NCBI RefSeq assembly: GCF_018283645.1
Contig: NZ_JAGSXH010000010.1
Location: 1 to 64,000, forward strand
DNA from: Actinocrinis puniceicyclus
GTDB lineage: Bacteria > Actinomycetota > Actinomycetes > Streptomycetales > Catenulisporaceae
Direction of reading: 5' to 3'
DNA: 64,000 bases
Below are positions 16,675 through 25,051 of this stretch, piece by piece. Under the pieces are notes generated by a model. That model had not been told where the DNA came from and made no database searches. It saw nothing but the letters and a program-made list of their open reading frames with translations. Each line of letters starts with the position of its first letter. Position 1 is the stretch's first letter. A program made the translations under genes and the position numbers.

Positions 16675-16950
16675 TCAGCCTCCGCTGATCGCGGGCAGGA
16701 TCAGCAGCTCGTCGCCCTCGCGCACCGGTGTGTCAAGGCCGGAACGCTCGCGTACGTCGTCTCCGTTCACGTAGAGGTTGACGTAACGGAAGGGCCTGCC
16801 GCCCTCGTCGACGATCTTCCTGGTGGCGCCGGGCACGACGGTTTCGAGCCCGGCCAGGACGGCGCCGACCGTGCCCGCCGCCGGGACCTGCACGTCGATC
16901 AGGCCGGGGCGCCCGTCCTGGCTGAGCGTCGCCGGGATACGCACCTTCAC
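16675..16950 (-). CDS. MoaD/ThiS-family sulfur carrier protein
   Basis: 91-residue ubiquitin-fold protein ending in ILPAISGG. The exposed C-terminal Gly-Gly is the adenylation/thiocarboxylation site of ThiS, MoaD and CysO. RYVNLYVNGDDVRERSGL and EGDELLILPA fit the MoaD/CysO subgroup. The carrier would deliver sulfide from a C-terminal thiocarboxylate. No E1-like activating enzyme (ThiF/MoeB type) is present in the window, so activation would depend on a chromosomal enzyme, as known for some antibiotic clusters that recruit primary-metabolism sulfur machinery. GTG start 16950; embedded between a SnoaL-like gene and a flavoprotein in the ketosynthase operon. Confidence 0.88.
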   Translation of the reverse strand: MKVRIPATLSQDGRPGLIDVQVPAAGTVGAVLAGLETVVPGATRKIVDEGGRPFRYVNLYVNGDDVRERSGLDTPVREGDELLILPAISGG

Positions 16951-16965
16951 CGAAGCCTCCCGGGA

Positions 16966-17373
16966 TCAGGCGGACCAGAACTTGTTGACGAATACGTCGT
17001 CGTACACCCAGATGCGCGCCTCCACGACCTTGTTGCTCACCGGGTCGAACCTGAAGGTCTGCACGCCCGGCATGACCAGCGTCATGCCCTTGCGCTCGCC
17101 CCGGTAGGTGGAGACGACGGCGGCGAGGCTGTCGTCGGTGGCGATGTTGTGGATCTCCGCGCGGAAGGTGCCGTCGGTCACCTCGGCGCTCTTGCGCAGC
17201 CACTCGAAGACCGCGTCCAGGCCCACGATCGTGCCGGAGAGCGGGTGGTCGCCCGGCGTGTGCCACACCACGTTCTCGTCGATGCCCTCGGCCAGCCGCT
17301 CGTACTTGGCGTGCTCGAACCGCATGTGGCCGAGTCTCAGAAGCTTGATCAGAGCGTTGTCCTCAACCGCCAC
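16966..17373 (-). CDS. SnoaL-like (NTF2-fold) protein 1
   Basis: 135-residue NTF2/SnoaL-fold protein, with the usual conical alpha+beta pattern (LRLGHMRFEHAKYERLAEGI, then VVWHTPGDHPLSGTIVG, then GTFRAEIHNIATDD). The family contains polyketide cyclases, ketosteroid-isomerase-like enzymes and small hydroxylase partners. GTG at 17373 follows AAGGTGAGAG. Adjacent to and co-directional with a second SnoaL-like gene with a similar core (HPLSGTIVGLDAV versus NPLAADIVGIDAV), so the two look like a diverged duplication and could form a heterodimer. Confidence 0.83.
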   Translation of the reverse strand: MAVEDNALIKLLRLGHMRFEHAKYERLAEGIDENVVWHTPGDHPLSGTIVGLDAVFEWLRKSAEVTDGTFRAEIHNIATDDSLAAVVSTYRGERKGMTLVMPGVQTFRFDPVSNKVVEARIWVYDDVFVNKFWSA

Positions 17374-17456
17374 TTTCTCTCACCTTTCGTTCGGGTCGCA
17401 CCGGCCGCCGCGCGGCGCCCGGCCTGGGATGGTTCTCGTGTGCTGCGCCTCCGGGC

Positions 17457-17915
17457 TCAGTAAGCCCAGAAGTCGTCGGAGGCGGGCTGATCCTCCATGA
17501 ACAGCTCGCGCTCGTAGACCTTTCCGTCGCCGGGCCGCAGCCGCCAGACGTTCACGATCTGCTGGTCGAGGGTGCGCCCGCGGCGTTCGGCGCGCACCCG
17601 CATGAGGCAGAAGACCGTGCGCTCGTCGGCGGCCAGGTCCAGGACCTCGGCGCGGAAGGTGCCGTTCGTCTCCTGCTGCACCCGGCGGAAGAACTCGAGC
17701 ACGGCGTCGATGCCGACGATGTCGGCGGCCAGCGGGTTGACGTGCGGGACCCGCCACACCACGTCGTCCGCGAGCATCGCGCGCATCAACTCGACCCGTC
17801 CGGCGTGGAAGAGCTCGATGGCCCGCCGGGCGCCGTCGAGATTCGCCGCGATGCCCTTGCCCGCGCCCGCGGCCGCGCCCTGCGCGCCTGCCGTCGCGGT
17901 GCTGCCTGTCGCCAT
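17457..17915 (-). CDS. SnoaL-like (NTF2-fold) protein 2
   Basis: 152-residue NTF2/SnoaL-fold protein with an Ala/Gly-rich N-terminal extension of about 20 residues. Core VVWRVPHVNPLAADIVG, then GTFRAEVLDLAADER. ATG at 17913-17915 with CGGAAGGAG upstream. Sits directly upstream of SnoaL-like protein 1 in the same operon; resembles it closely enough to suggest duplication. A cyclase, isomerase or dehydratase role on the polyketide intermediate is possible; no catalytic residues can be assigned with confidence. Confidence 0.83.
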   Translation of the reverse strand: MATGSTATAGAQGAAAGAGKGIAANLDGARRAIELFHAGRVELMRAMLADDVVWRVPHVNPLAADIVGIDAVLEFFRRVQQETNGTFRAEVLDLAADERTVFCLMRVRAERRGRTLDQQIVNVWRLRPGDGKVYERELFMEDQPASDDFWAY

Positions 17916-17940
17916 GTTCGAACGCTCCTTCCGTCGCCGG

Positions 17941-18936
17941 TCAGCCGGCCGCGTCGCCGCGCAGCGCGGCGAGCGTCGGCTCGTCGAATTCGACCAGTCG
18001 CCAGTCGCGCCGGTCGAGGATCTCGGCGTACCCGTGGGTGATCCGGCCGCGGGCCGTGCACACGTACTGGCCGCCGCGGCGCACGTAGCACTCCATCCGG
18101 GCGGTGTACGTCGCGCGCTTGAAGATCTCTTCCACGGTGAAGACGACGTACAGTTCCTCCTCCATCAGCGCCTCGGCCAGGATCTCGACCCGGGCGCGCG
18201 GCACCACCGGGATCCACCGGCGCCCGTCGACCAGGGTGCGGATGGAGATGCCGCGCTCGGCGAGGAACAGGTCGACGACCTCCTCCATGAGGCGCAGATA
18301 GCCGGAGTGCTGGAGGCGCCGGGAGTAATGGCAGTAGAAGTACGGGATCCGCCAGCGCCACACGATCGCGTTGGCCCCGGGTGCGGCGAGCCCTGATTCG
18401 GTGTCACCGACGATGCCGCGGCCTTCCAGCGGCGCGGGCGGCGCGTAGGACAGGGGCGCGTCCACGCCCACCGCGCCGCCGCGTTCGATGCGGCGCACCA
18501 CGGCCGGTACGCCGTCGGGCGGCTGCGGCGCGTCGTCATCGAGGCGGAAGACGGCGCGCACTGAGGCCGTCGCGGCCAGGACCGAGCGCGGTTCGCCGGG
18601 GCGCTCGACGCTGGTGCGCGTGCGCAGCACCAGTTCGCCGGAGTCGTCGCCGGCCTGCGGGATCACCTGCGTTCGCACCTCGTCGTCCATGTGCAGCGCG
18701 GTGAGGATCCGCGCGTCGCCGTCCACGATGTCCAGGCCTAGGCCGTGTTCCTCGTACAGCCGCCGGGGGGCCAGGCCGGTTCGCCGCAGATGTTCGAGCA
18801 CTGCCTCCTCGACGAGGTACATGACGTGCTTGAAGCCGATCCAGGTGCAGATGTTCGAGCCCTCGAAGCGGGGCCTGGACACGATCACGGTGCCCAGCTC
18901 GCCCGCCGGGCTCTTCTCGGGTGTCGTCGTCGTCAT
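17941..18936 (-). CDS. Double-hotdog thioesterase/dehydratase-like protein
   Basis: 331-residue protein with two hotdog domains: an N-terminal one with GFKHVMYLVEEAVLEHLRRTG and a C-terminal one with YSRRLQHSGYLRLMEEVVDLF, each the long central helix of a 4HBT-type fold, followed by strands such as VVPRARVEI. Such proteins act as acyl thioesterases or dehydratases. ATG at 18936, 9 bases after the hydrolase stop and followed by SnoaL-like genes, so part of the operon that starts at ACP 2. Candidate chain-releasing thioesterase, an alternative to the adjacent alpha/beta hydrolase, or an additional dehydratase. Confidence 0.72.
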   Translation of the reverse strand: MTTTTPEKSPAGELGTVIVSRPRFEGSNICTWIGFKHVMYLVEEAVLEHLRRTGLAPRRLYEEHGLGLDIVDGDARILTALHMDDEVRTQVIPQAGDDSGELVLRTRTSVERPGEPRSVLAATASVRAVFRLDDDAPQPPDGVPAVVRRIERGGAVGVDAPLSYAPPAPLEGRGIVGDTESGLAAPGANAIVWRWRIPYFYCHYSRRLQHSGYLRLMEEVVDLFLAERGISIRTLVDGRRWIPVVPRARVEILAEALMEEELYVVFTVEEIFKRATYTARMECYVRRGGQYVCTARGRITHGYAEILDRRDWRLVEFDEPTLAALRGDAAG

Positions 18937-18945
18937 CCGGTTCTC

Positions 18946-19782
18946 TCAGCGGTTCTCGGCGAGGGGGTGGGTGGGCACCGGCGCGAGGCCGGACTCTTCG
19001 AGGAACCGGCTGATCAGCGCCGCGGCGCGCAGGGGGTCCTCGAGCATGGTGAAGTGGCCGCCGCCGCCGATCACCTCGACGCGGGCGTCCGGCAAGGCGC
19101 GGGCCAGGGCGCGGCAGTCGCGCGGATACGAGGCGGTGTCCGTTTCCCCGCCGATGACCAGGCACGGCGCGCGCAGCTTGTCCAGGTCGAGGCGGGGCGT
19201 GGCGGTGAACAGGGTGAAGTACGCCAGCCAGCCGTACACGCCGATCCGGTCGCGCACCCGCTCGGCCATGGCCTGGGCCAGGTCGGGATCGCGCGGGCGC
19301 GCCTGAGCCTGGATGCCCGCGTACAGCACCTCGGTGAAGTCGTTGAGGTAGTGGCTGATCGCCGGCCAGTCGAACTCGGCGCTCGACGAGCGGTAGAACG
19401 GGGAGAAGAGCACCAGCGCGGCCGGGTCGAGCGCGCCGGTGCCCGCGCACAGCAGGTCCAGCAGCGCGTTCGCGGCGTAGGAGTGGGCGATCAGGATGCG
19501 CGGGCGGCACCCGGCCAGGTCCAGCGCGCGTTCCAGCCACACCGCCGGCGCGGCCTCGACGGTCCAGTCGCTGCCGTCGGCGGCGTCCCAGGGCAGTTCG
19601 AAGGACCACAGCCGCAGGCCGGCGGGCAGGTGCCGGGCCAGCGGTTCCCAGACGCGCTCGCTTTCCCCGAGCCCGTGCAGCAGGGCGACGCAGGCGTCGG
19701 GCTGCGCGCTGCCGTCGCGCAGCAGTCGCGCGCTCACCCGGCCGCCGGGGAAATCCGCGTGGCGGACGGCGGCGGGGTTCAT
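18946..19782 (-). CDS. Alpha/beta hydrolase (thioesterase-like)
   Basis: 278-residue alpha/beta hydrolase: oxyanion region LLHGLGESERVW, nucleophile elbow LIAHSYAAN (Ser; the glycine before it is Ala), acid GGETDTASY, and His in GGGGHFTM. Start ATG at 19782 overlaps the stop of the fused ketosynthase gene as ATGA, giving tight translational coupling. Likely removes or transfers an acyl chain; product release or editing thioesterase is a reasonable inference. No signal peptide. Confidence 0.85.
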   Translation of the reverse strand: MNPAAVRHADFPGGRVSARLLRDGSAQPDACVALLHGLGESERVWEPLARHLPAGLRLWSFELPWDAADGSDWTVEAAPAVWLERALDLAGCRPRILIAHSYAANALLDLLCAGTGALDPAALVLFSPFYRSSSAEFDWPAISHYLNDFTEVLYAGIQAQARPRDPDLAQAMAERVRDRIGVYGWLAYFTLFTATPRLDLDKLRAPCLVIGGETDTASYPRDCRALARALPDARVEVIGGGGHFTMLEDPLRAAALISRFLEESGLAPVPTHPLAENR

Positions 19783-22127
19783 CGGGCGCCCGTCAGGGAC
19801 AGCGCGGCGAAGTCCGCTCCCCAGCATCCGCCGCTGGCGATCACGGCGGTGTCCGCGGGGCTGAGCGCCAGCCACTCGGCGGCGGCGGCGCACTGGAGCA
19901 CGCCGAGCGCGGCGGAGGTCTCGCCCAGCACCGCGCCGAGGTCGATTGAGTCAAGGCCCTGCGAAACCGGGTGCGGCCGGTGCGCCGCGGCGGCCCCGCG
20001 CTCCAGCGCCTCGCGCGCGGCGGCCCGGTCGGCCGCGGCGCTGTCGTGGTGTGGACACGGCGGGAACCAGACGCGGGCGAACGAGGATGCGCCGGGCGCC
20101 GCGTTCGCAGCAGCGTCCGGCGCCGGCTTCGGCGCCGGGGCCGGGGCCGGCAGGGCGGCCGCGAGGGACGCGGCGGCGCGGTATTCGCCCAGCAGGGCGA
20201 GCGGGCGGCCCGCCCGCTCGCGCACCAGGTCGAGGTCTTCGACGACCACCGCCACGGCGCCGTCGAACAGGCCCGGGGCGGGTGAACCGGGGTCGCGGCG
20301 GGCCGCGGTCCGCGCCAGCAGCTCGGCGACGGCGGGCTCGGCCGGCTCCACGCCGACGACCAGCATGCGCCGGGCGCGCCCCGCCCGGATCGCGTCCGCG
20401 GCCAGGCGCACCGCGTCCACGCCCGAGGGCGCGCCGCTGGAGACGGTCAGGTTGTGGCCGCCCAGCCGGTACCAGATCGCCAGGGACGCGGCGACCACGT
20501 TGCCTGAGACGTTCGGCAGGTCCATCGGGCTGGTCTGCTCGACGCCGAGGGCGTGGATGAGCTCTGTCACCCGGCACACCTTCTCGGCGATCGAGAAGTC
20601 GGTGGCCACGGCCACGCCGAAGCCGGCCGACTGCGCAATGTCCGGTTCCGGGGCGCTGAGCCCGGCCGCGGCCAGCGCGCGGGCCGCCGCACTCAGCGCG
20701 AGCCGGGTGGCCCGTTCGTGGTAACGCAGCCCTCTGGGTCCGACCACGTCGCTGCTCTCGAACGGCGGCGGCGGCGCGCCCGCGGCGAGCGAGACGCCAC
20801 CGCGGGCCAGTTCGAGCAGACTGCGGCAGTTCGCGGCGGACGGCAGTTCCAGGCCGATGCCGGTGACCGCGACGCGGGTCGTCGTGCGGGTGGTGGCGCG
20901 GGCGGCGGCCTGCGCGGCCGGGAGGCCGGCCGCGGCGCGGGGACGCTCGATCAGCGCGACGGCGTTCAGCCCGCCGAAGCCGAAGGCGTCGATCTGGGCT
21001 ATGTCCAGCGGCGCGTCGGACAAGGGCGCGCCCCCGCCGTGCGCGTCACCGTGCCCACCGCCGGCCGGCTCGACGACCGGCTCGACGGCGAAGCGCATGC
21101 CCGCGGCCTGCGCGATCGGCTTGACCAGGTTCGCGGTCGGCGGCACCAGACCGGTGCGCAGCGCCTCGGTCGCCACCACCAGGCTCATCAGGCCGGAGGC
21201 GCCCGAGGTGTGGCCGGTCAGCGACTTGAGCGCGGTCACCAGCGGCTCGCCGAGCGCGTCGCCGAACACCTCGCCGAGCGCGGCCGCCTCGGTGGCGTCG
21301 TTGAGCAGCGTCCCGGTGCCGTGCGCCATGATCAGGTCGACCTGACGCGGGCTCAGCCCGGCGCGGCGCAGCGCCTCGCGCAGGGCCCGGACCAGACCGG
21401 GCTGATGCGGGGCGGTGCTGTGATGGGCGTCGCAGCAGGTTGCGACGGCACGCAGGACCGCCAGCGGCGCGGCCGACCGGTGCCGCGCGGCCGTGGGGTG
21501 CTCCAGCACGATCGCGGCGGCGCCCTCGCCGAGCACCACACCGACCCGGTCCTCGTCGAACGGGGCCACGTGCGAGGGCGGGCGCGCGTTGACCCGGTCG
21601 AGCAGCCCGAACATGCTCTCGCTGATCGCGTCCACTGCGGCCACCACCACCGCGTCGGCCGCGCCGAGTTCCAGCAGGTCGGCGCCGACCGCGAGCGCGA
21701 ACAGGCCGGCCGAGCAGGCGTTGACCAGCGTGACGTGGTGGCCGAGGCCCAGTTCCCCGGGCAGCGGGCCGAAGGCCAGCCGGTCGGCGGTGACCTCGGC
21801 ACCCGCGGTGCGCCACAGCTCCAGCGAGCGCTGCTCGCCCAGCCCGGTGCCGATGACGAGCGGGACGCGCGACCCGGCGGGCAGCGCCGCGTCCGCCAGC
21901 GCCTGCCGCACCGCCTCGCGCAGCCAGCGCGAGGCGCGAGCGGGCTCGTCCGCCCCGCCGGGCGGCCGGTCGTCGATCTCGTAGGCGTTCTTCACCCGGT
22001 ACCTGGCCGGGTCGAAGGCGCGCAGCGGATGCACGGCCTGCGCGCCCCGGCAGTACTCCGCGAAGGCGGCGCGCACGTCGGCGCCAAGGCTGCTGACCAG
22101 GCCGGCCCCGGTGATCACGGGGTTCAC
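19779..22127 (-). CDS. Fused ketosynthase-ketosynthase-like protein (KS alpha + degenerate KS)
   Basis: Single 782-residue polypeptide with two complete thiolase-fold KS domains. The N-terminal domain (about 1-390) has active-site Cys138 in LVNACSAGL, His in IMAHGTGTLLND, and ALKSLTGHTSGASG, so it is catalytically complete. The C-terminal domain (about 395-780, opening RVAVTGIGLELP) reads TVSSGAPSGVDAV where the Cys would be, so Cys is replaced by Ala, and it lacks HGTGT. The protein therefore looks like a KS/CLF heterodimer joined in one chain. GTG start at 22127 overlaps the upstream KS stop as GTGA. No stop or frameshift lies between the domains; the linker is Ala/Thr/Arg-rich. Confidence 0.88.
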   Translation of the reverse strand: MNPVITGAGLVSSLGADVRAAFAEYCRGAQAVHPLRAFDPARYRVKNAYEIDDRPPGGADEPARASRWLREAVRQALADAALPAGSRVPLVIGTGLGEQRSLELWRTAGAEVTADRLAFGPLPGELGLGHHVTLVNACSAGLFALAVGADLLELGAADAVVVAAVDAISESMFGLLDRVNARPPSHVAPFDEDRVGVVLGEGAAAIVLEHPTAARHRSAAPLAVLRAVATCCDAHHSTAPHQPGLVRALREALRRAGLSPRQVDLIMAHGTGTLLNDATEAAALGEVFGDALGEPLVTALKSLTGHTSGASGLMSLVVATEALRTGLVPPTANLVKPIAQAAGMRFAVEPVVEPAGGGHGDAHGGGAPLSDAPLDIAQIDAFGFGGLNAVALIERPRAAAGLPAAQAAARATTRTTTRVAVTGIGLELPSAANCRSLLELARGGVSLAAGAPPPPFESSDVVGPRGLRYHERATRLALSAAARALAAAGLSAPEPDIAQSAGFGVAVATDFSIAEKVCRVTELIHALGVEQTSPMDLPNVSGNVVAASLAIWYRLGGHNLTVSSGAPSGVDAVRLAADAIRAGRARRMLVVGVEPAEPAVAELLARTAARRDPGSPAPGLFDGAVAVVVEDLDLVRERAGRPLALLGEYRAAASLAAALPAPAPAPKPAPDAAANAAPGASSFARVWFPPCPHHDSAAADRAAAREALERGAAAAHRPHPVSQGLDSIDLGAVLGETSAALGVLQCAAAAEWLALSPADTAVIASGGCWGADFAALSLTGAR

Positions 22128-23401
22128 GCCGCGGCCACCTCCCGGGCCGGCGTGCGCTCGTCGCAGCGCCCGAACAACACGATCGCGTTGTTGCCGCCGA
22201 AGGCGAAGGCGTTGTTCTGCACGATGCGCAGGTCGGCCCGGCGCGCCGTGTTGGGCACGCAGTCCAGGCCGCACTCCGGGTCAGTGCTGACGTGGTTGAT
22301 GGTGGGCGGGATGAATCCGCGGTCCACCGCGACGGCGCAGGCGATGGCGCTCAGCGCGCTGGCGGCGCCCATCGAGTGGCCGATCATCGACTTGATCGAG
22401 ACGGTCGGCGGCGCGGCGTCGGCGAAGACCTCGCGCACCGCGGCCGCCTCGGTCAGGTCGTTGGCCTTGGTGCCGGTGCCGTGCGCCGAGATCAGGTCGA
22501 TCTGTTCCGGGCGCACCGCGCTGTTGCGGTGCGCCCGGCGCATGCACTCGACGATGCTGGATCGATCCGGCGCCACCGGATGACGCGCGTCACAGCTCAA
22601 GCCGTAGCCGAGGATCTCGGCGTAGATGTGCGCGCCGCGGCGCACCGCGCTCTCGTAGGGCTCGATGAACAGCATGCCCGAGCCTTCTCCGGTCAGGATG
22701 CCGCGGCGGTCGACGTCGAAGGGAGCGCAGGCGGTAGGCGCGATGGTGCCGAGGCGGTAGAACCCCGCGAAGGTCTTGCGGCACATGGCGTCGGCGCCGC
22801 CGCACAGCGCGTACTCGGCCTCGCCGAGGCTGAGCACGTCGTAGGCGTATCCGATCGCGTAGTTCCCGGCGGCGCAGGCGGTCGGGAGGGTCACCGCCTC
22901 CACATCGCGCAGCCCGAACTCGTGCGCCACGCTCGCCGAGAGCCAACTGGACGGCACCCGGCGCACCAGCCGCGGCGGCAGTTCGTCGAGGCCGCCGCGC
23001 ACGCAAAGCTCGGTCAGACGGTCCAGGTCCTGGGACTCCCCGTCGGTGGTGCCGACCGAGATCAGCCCGGGGACCTGCGCCAGCCGCGCCGGGTCCACCC
23101 CCGCGTCGCGCAGCGCGAGCCCCGCGGCGGCGGCGGCGAACTGGGCGGCCCGCCCGACGCTGTCGGGGTCGAGCCTGGCGAGCCGGGCCGCGGGGTCGAA
23201 GTCCGCGACCTCGCAGCCGTTGGTGTGCGCGAAACCGGCGGTGTCGAACGCGGTGATCGGGCGCACGCCGCTGCGTGCCTCGGCCAGGCCCCGGGCGAAC
23301 CGCTCGGCGCCGATGCCGATGCTCGACACCGGGCCGATCCCGGTGATCACGACGCGGCGGGCGCCGCGAGCCGCACCATCCCCGGCCAGTCCCGCGGACA
23401 C
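22124..23401 (-). CDS. Ketosynthase (complete triad)
   Basis: 425-residue FabF-like KS. Active-site Cys176 in LPTACAAGN; His in ISAHGTGTKAND; SIKSMIGHSMGAAS; C-terminal NNAFAFGGNNA. GTG at 23401 is taken as the start because it follows the ACP stop (23407) by 5 bases; the open frame continues upstream through the ACP gene in another frame, and that part is not credible. Translationally coupled to ACP 2 upstream and to the fused KS downstream. Third catalytically complete KS domain in the cluster; it may pair with the divergent KS-like protein at 23972 or act in initiation. Confidence 0.93.
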   Translation of the reverse strand: MSAGLAGDGAARGARRVVITGIGPVSSIGIGAERFARGLAEARSGVRPITAFDTAGFAHTNGCEVADFDPAARLARLDPDSVGRAAQFAAAAAGLALRDAGVDPARLAQVPGLISVGTTDGESQDLDRLTELCVRGGLDELPPRLVRRVPSSWLSASVAHEFGLRDVEAVTLPTACAAGNYAIGYAYDVLSLGEAEYALCGGADAMCRKTFAGFYRLGTIAPTACAPFDVDRRGILTGEGSGMLFIEPYESAVRRGAHIYAEILGYGLSCDARHPVAPDRSSIVECMRRAHRNSAVRPEQIDLISAHGTGTKANDLTEAAAVREVFADAAPPTVSIKSMIGHSMGAASALSAIACAVAVDRGFIPPTINHVSTDPECGLDCVPNTARRADLRIVQNNAFAFGGNNAIVLFGRCDERTPAREVAAA

Positions 23402-23406
23402 GGCGG

Positions 23407-23664
23407 CTAGGCCCGGTTGCCGGTGTATTCGGCGATGACCTGGTAGATCCCCTGCAGGTTGACCATCCGGGCGAGCTCGGCCTGGTTGATCTCGACCTTG
23501 AACTCGCGCTCCAGAGCGGCCAGGATCTCGATCGCGCGCAGCGAGTCGGCGTCGTGGTCCTCCTTGAACAGACTCTCGTCGGTCAGTTCCGCCGGGTCGA
23601 TCTCGAGAATACCGACGACTATGTCTGTGATCTGCTGTCGCTGGTCCTCGCTCAGAACGTTCAT
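23407..23664 (-). CDS. Acyl carrier protein 2
   Basis: 85-residue ACP with attachment site DHDADSLRAIE (Ser41) and a FKVEINQAELARM region after it. Begins the minus-strand operon ACP-KS-fused KS-hydrolase-hotdog-SnoaL-SnoaL-sulfur carrier-flavoprotein. ATG at 23664 follows AGGAGCGT. Distinct from ACP 1, which reads DLGMDSL; the separate ACP suggests separate starter and extender carriers or two successive KS modules. Confidence 0.94.
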   Translation of the reverse strand: MNVLSEDQRQQITDIVVGILEIDPAELTDESLFKEDHDADSLRAIEILAALEREFKVEINQAELARMVNLQGIYQVIAEYTGNRA

Positions 23665-23971
23665 ACGCGCTCCTGAATGCCGCGCGCGATTCGCCGGTCG
23701 CCGCCCGCGCCCGAATCAGGGCACGACTGAACCACGCACGGCAATGCGCGATATGTGACAGCAAGCTATTGCATGCACTGAACCGTACTGCGGGTACCCA
23801 TGCCTACTCTTGGGATTCCCGCGGCGACTAGACACCCCGTCTCGTGCCGTGGCCAATGCTATCTTCCGAAACGGAAGTTGTCATCGTATTCTGACAAACG
23901 ATCTCGCAGATCTCGAATGATCTCTTCACCGACCGGTCGCGGCCGGCGGACGCGCCATTGCGGAGGCGGAA
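23665..23971. promoter_or_regulatory. 307-bp divergent promoter region with two inverted repeats
   Basis: Lies between ACP 2 (minus) and the KS-like gene (plus). It contains the palindrome CTTCCG-AAA-CGGAAG at 23863-23877 and TTGTCA-N8-TGACAA at 23878-23897. A plus-strand promoter TTCCGA-N17-TATTCT (23864-23892) would overlap both, giving obvious operator geometry. The rest is non-coding. Confidence 0.5.
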
Positions 23972-25051
23972 ATGGATCCGGCAGCGGGGCCGTACATCAC
24001 GGGCTGGTCGGCACTGTCCCCGTTCGGCGTCGGGCGCGAGCCGTTCGCGGCGGGCCTGGCGGCCGGCGGCGGCGAAGCGGTGACCGACCCCGAGCACGGG
24101 CCCGGCCTGCGGGTCAGGGACTTCGACCCGGCGAGCCTGCTGGCGCCGCGCAGCATCCGCACCCTGGATCGGATGACCCTGATGTCGATCACGGTCGCCG
24201 GCCTGCTGCTCGACGAGCACGCCGACTCGCTCGGGCCGCGCAGCGGCTCGGTCGGCCTGGTGCTGGGTACCAGCACGGGCAGTATCGACAGCATCGTCGG
24301 GTTCACCAAGGACACCTTCGTGCAGGACAAGCCGTACTTCGTCGATCCGGCGGCGTTCCCCAACACGGTGATCAACGGGGTGGCCGGCCGCACCGCGATC
24401 TGGCACGGGCTGCGCGGGCTGAACAGCACGGTCAGCGCGGGTCATCTCACCGCTTTGGCCACCCTGCGCTACGCGACCCGGCTGATCCGCCGCGGATACG
24501 CGGAAACCCTGCTGGTCGGCGCGGTCGAGGAGCTTTCCGCGCCGGTCGCGCTGGCCGCCGGCAGGCTGCGCGAAACCTGGGCGGCACCGGCGCGCACCAG
24601 CCTCGGCGAAGGCTGCGTGATGTTCCTGGTGGACAGCGGCGCCACGGCGCGGCGCGAGGGTCGCGAACCGCTGGCCGCGGTCGCTGACCTCGCGTTCGGC
24701 GTGACGCTGCCGGATGATCCGCCATGGGCCCGCGCCGATCACCTGGCCGGCCTCATCGAGTCCGTGCTGCGACGCAACGGCCTTGAGCCCGACCGGATCG
24801 GCGCGGTCAGCCTCGCGCAGAGCGGCGAGAGCGACCTCGACGAGGCCGAGCGCCAGGCGCTCGACCGGGCGCTGGGCGCCGATCACGGCCGCCGTGTGCA
24901 GGTCTCCCGGCAGGTCGGGGACTGTTTCAGCGCTCTGGGAGCCTTCCAGCTCGCCGCGCTGCTCGCCGAGGCGGCGCCGGATGCGCGCCCGGCCCTGGTC
25001 ACCTCGCTCGGGGCGGACGGCGCGGCGGCCTGCGCGCTGATCACAAGCTGA
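23972..25051 (+). CDS. Ketosynthase-like protein without active-site Cys
   Basis: 359-residue KS homologue that opens with YITGWSALSPFGVG and keeps GLVLGTSTGSIDS and PNTVINGVAG. At the nucleophile position the sequence STVSAGHLTALATL aligns His where Cys is expected, and HGTGT and GHT motifs are missing, so it cannot condense on its own. ATG at 23972 follows GGAGGCGG. Probably a chain-length-factor-like or otherwise regulatory partner of one of the intact KS domains. It is the only gene of this block on the plus strand here, divergent from ACP 2 and convergent with the SnoaL-like gene at 25041, whose stop overlaps its 3' end by 11 bases. Confidence 0.82.
   Translation: MDPAAGPYITGWSALSPFGVGREPFAAGLAAGGGEAVTDPEHGPGLRVRDFDPASLLAPRSIRTLDRMTLMSITVAGLLLDEHADSLGPRSGSVGLVLGTSTGSIDSIVGFTKDTFVQDKPYFVDPAAFPNTVINGVAGRTAIWHGLRGLNSTVSAGHLTALATLRYATRLIRRGYAETLLVGAVEELSAPVALAAGRLRETWAAPARTSLGEGCVMFLVDSGATARREGREPLAAVADLAFGVTLPDDPPWARADHLAGLIESVLRRNGLEPDRIGAVSLAQSGESDLDEAERQALDRALGADHGRRVQVSRQVGDCFSALGAFQLAALLAEAAPDARPALVTSLGADGAAACALITS

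Noticed and set aside
19951-22583. Long plus-strand and minus-strand frames opposite the KS genes
   Set aside because: Arg/Gly/Pro-rich shadow frames produced by high GC on the complementary strand or other frames of true genes.
12258-25051. Aromatic (minimal actinorhodin-type) type II PKS
   Set aside because: FabZ-like dehydratases and an enoyl reductase are present, aromatases and typical cyclases with TcmN motifs are not, and the KS-like partners lack the usual CLF Gln; a highly reducing system fits better.
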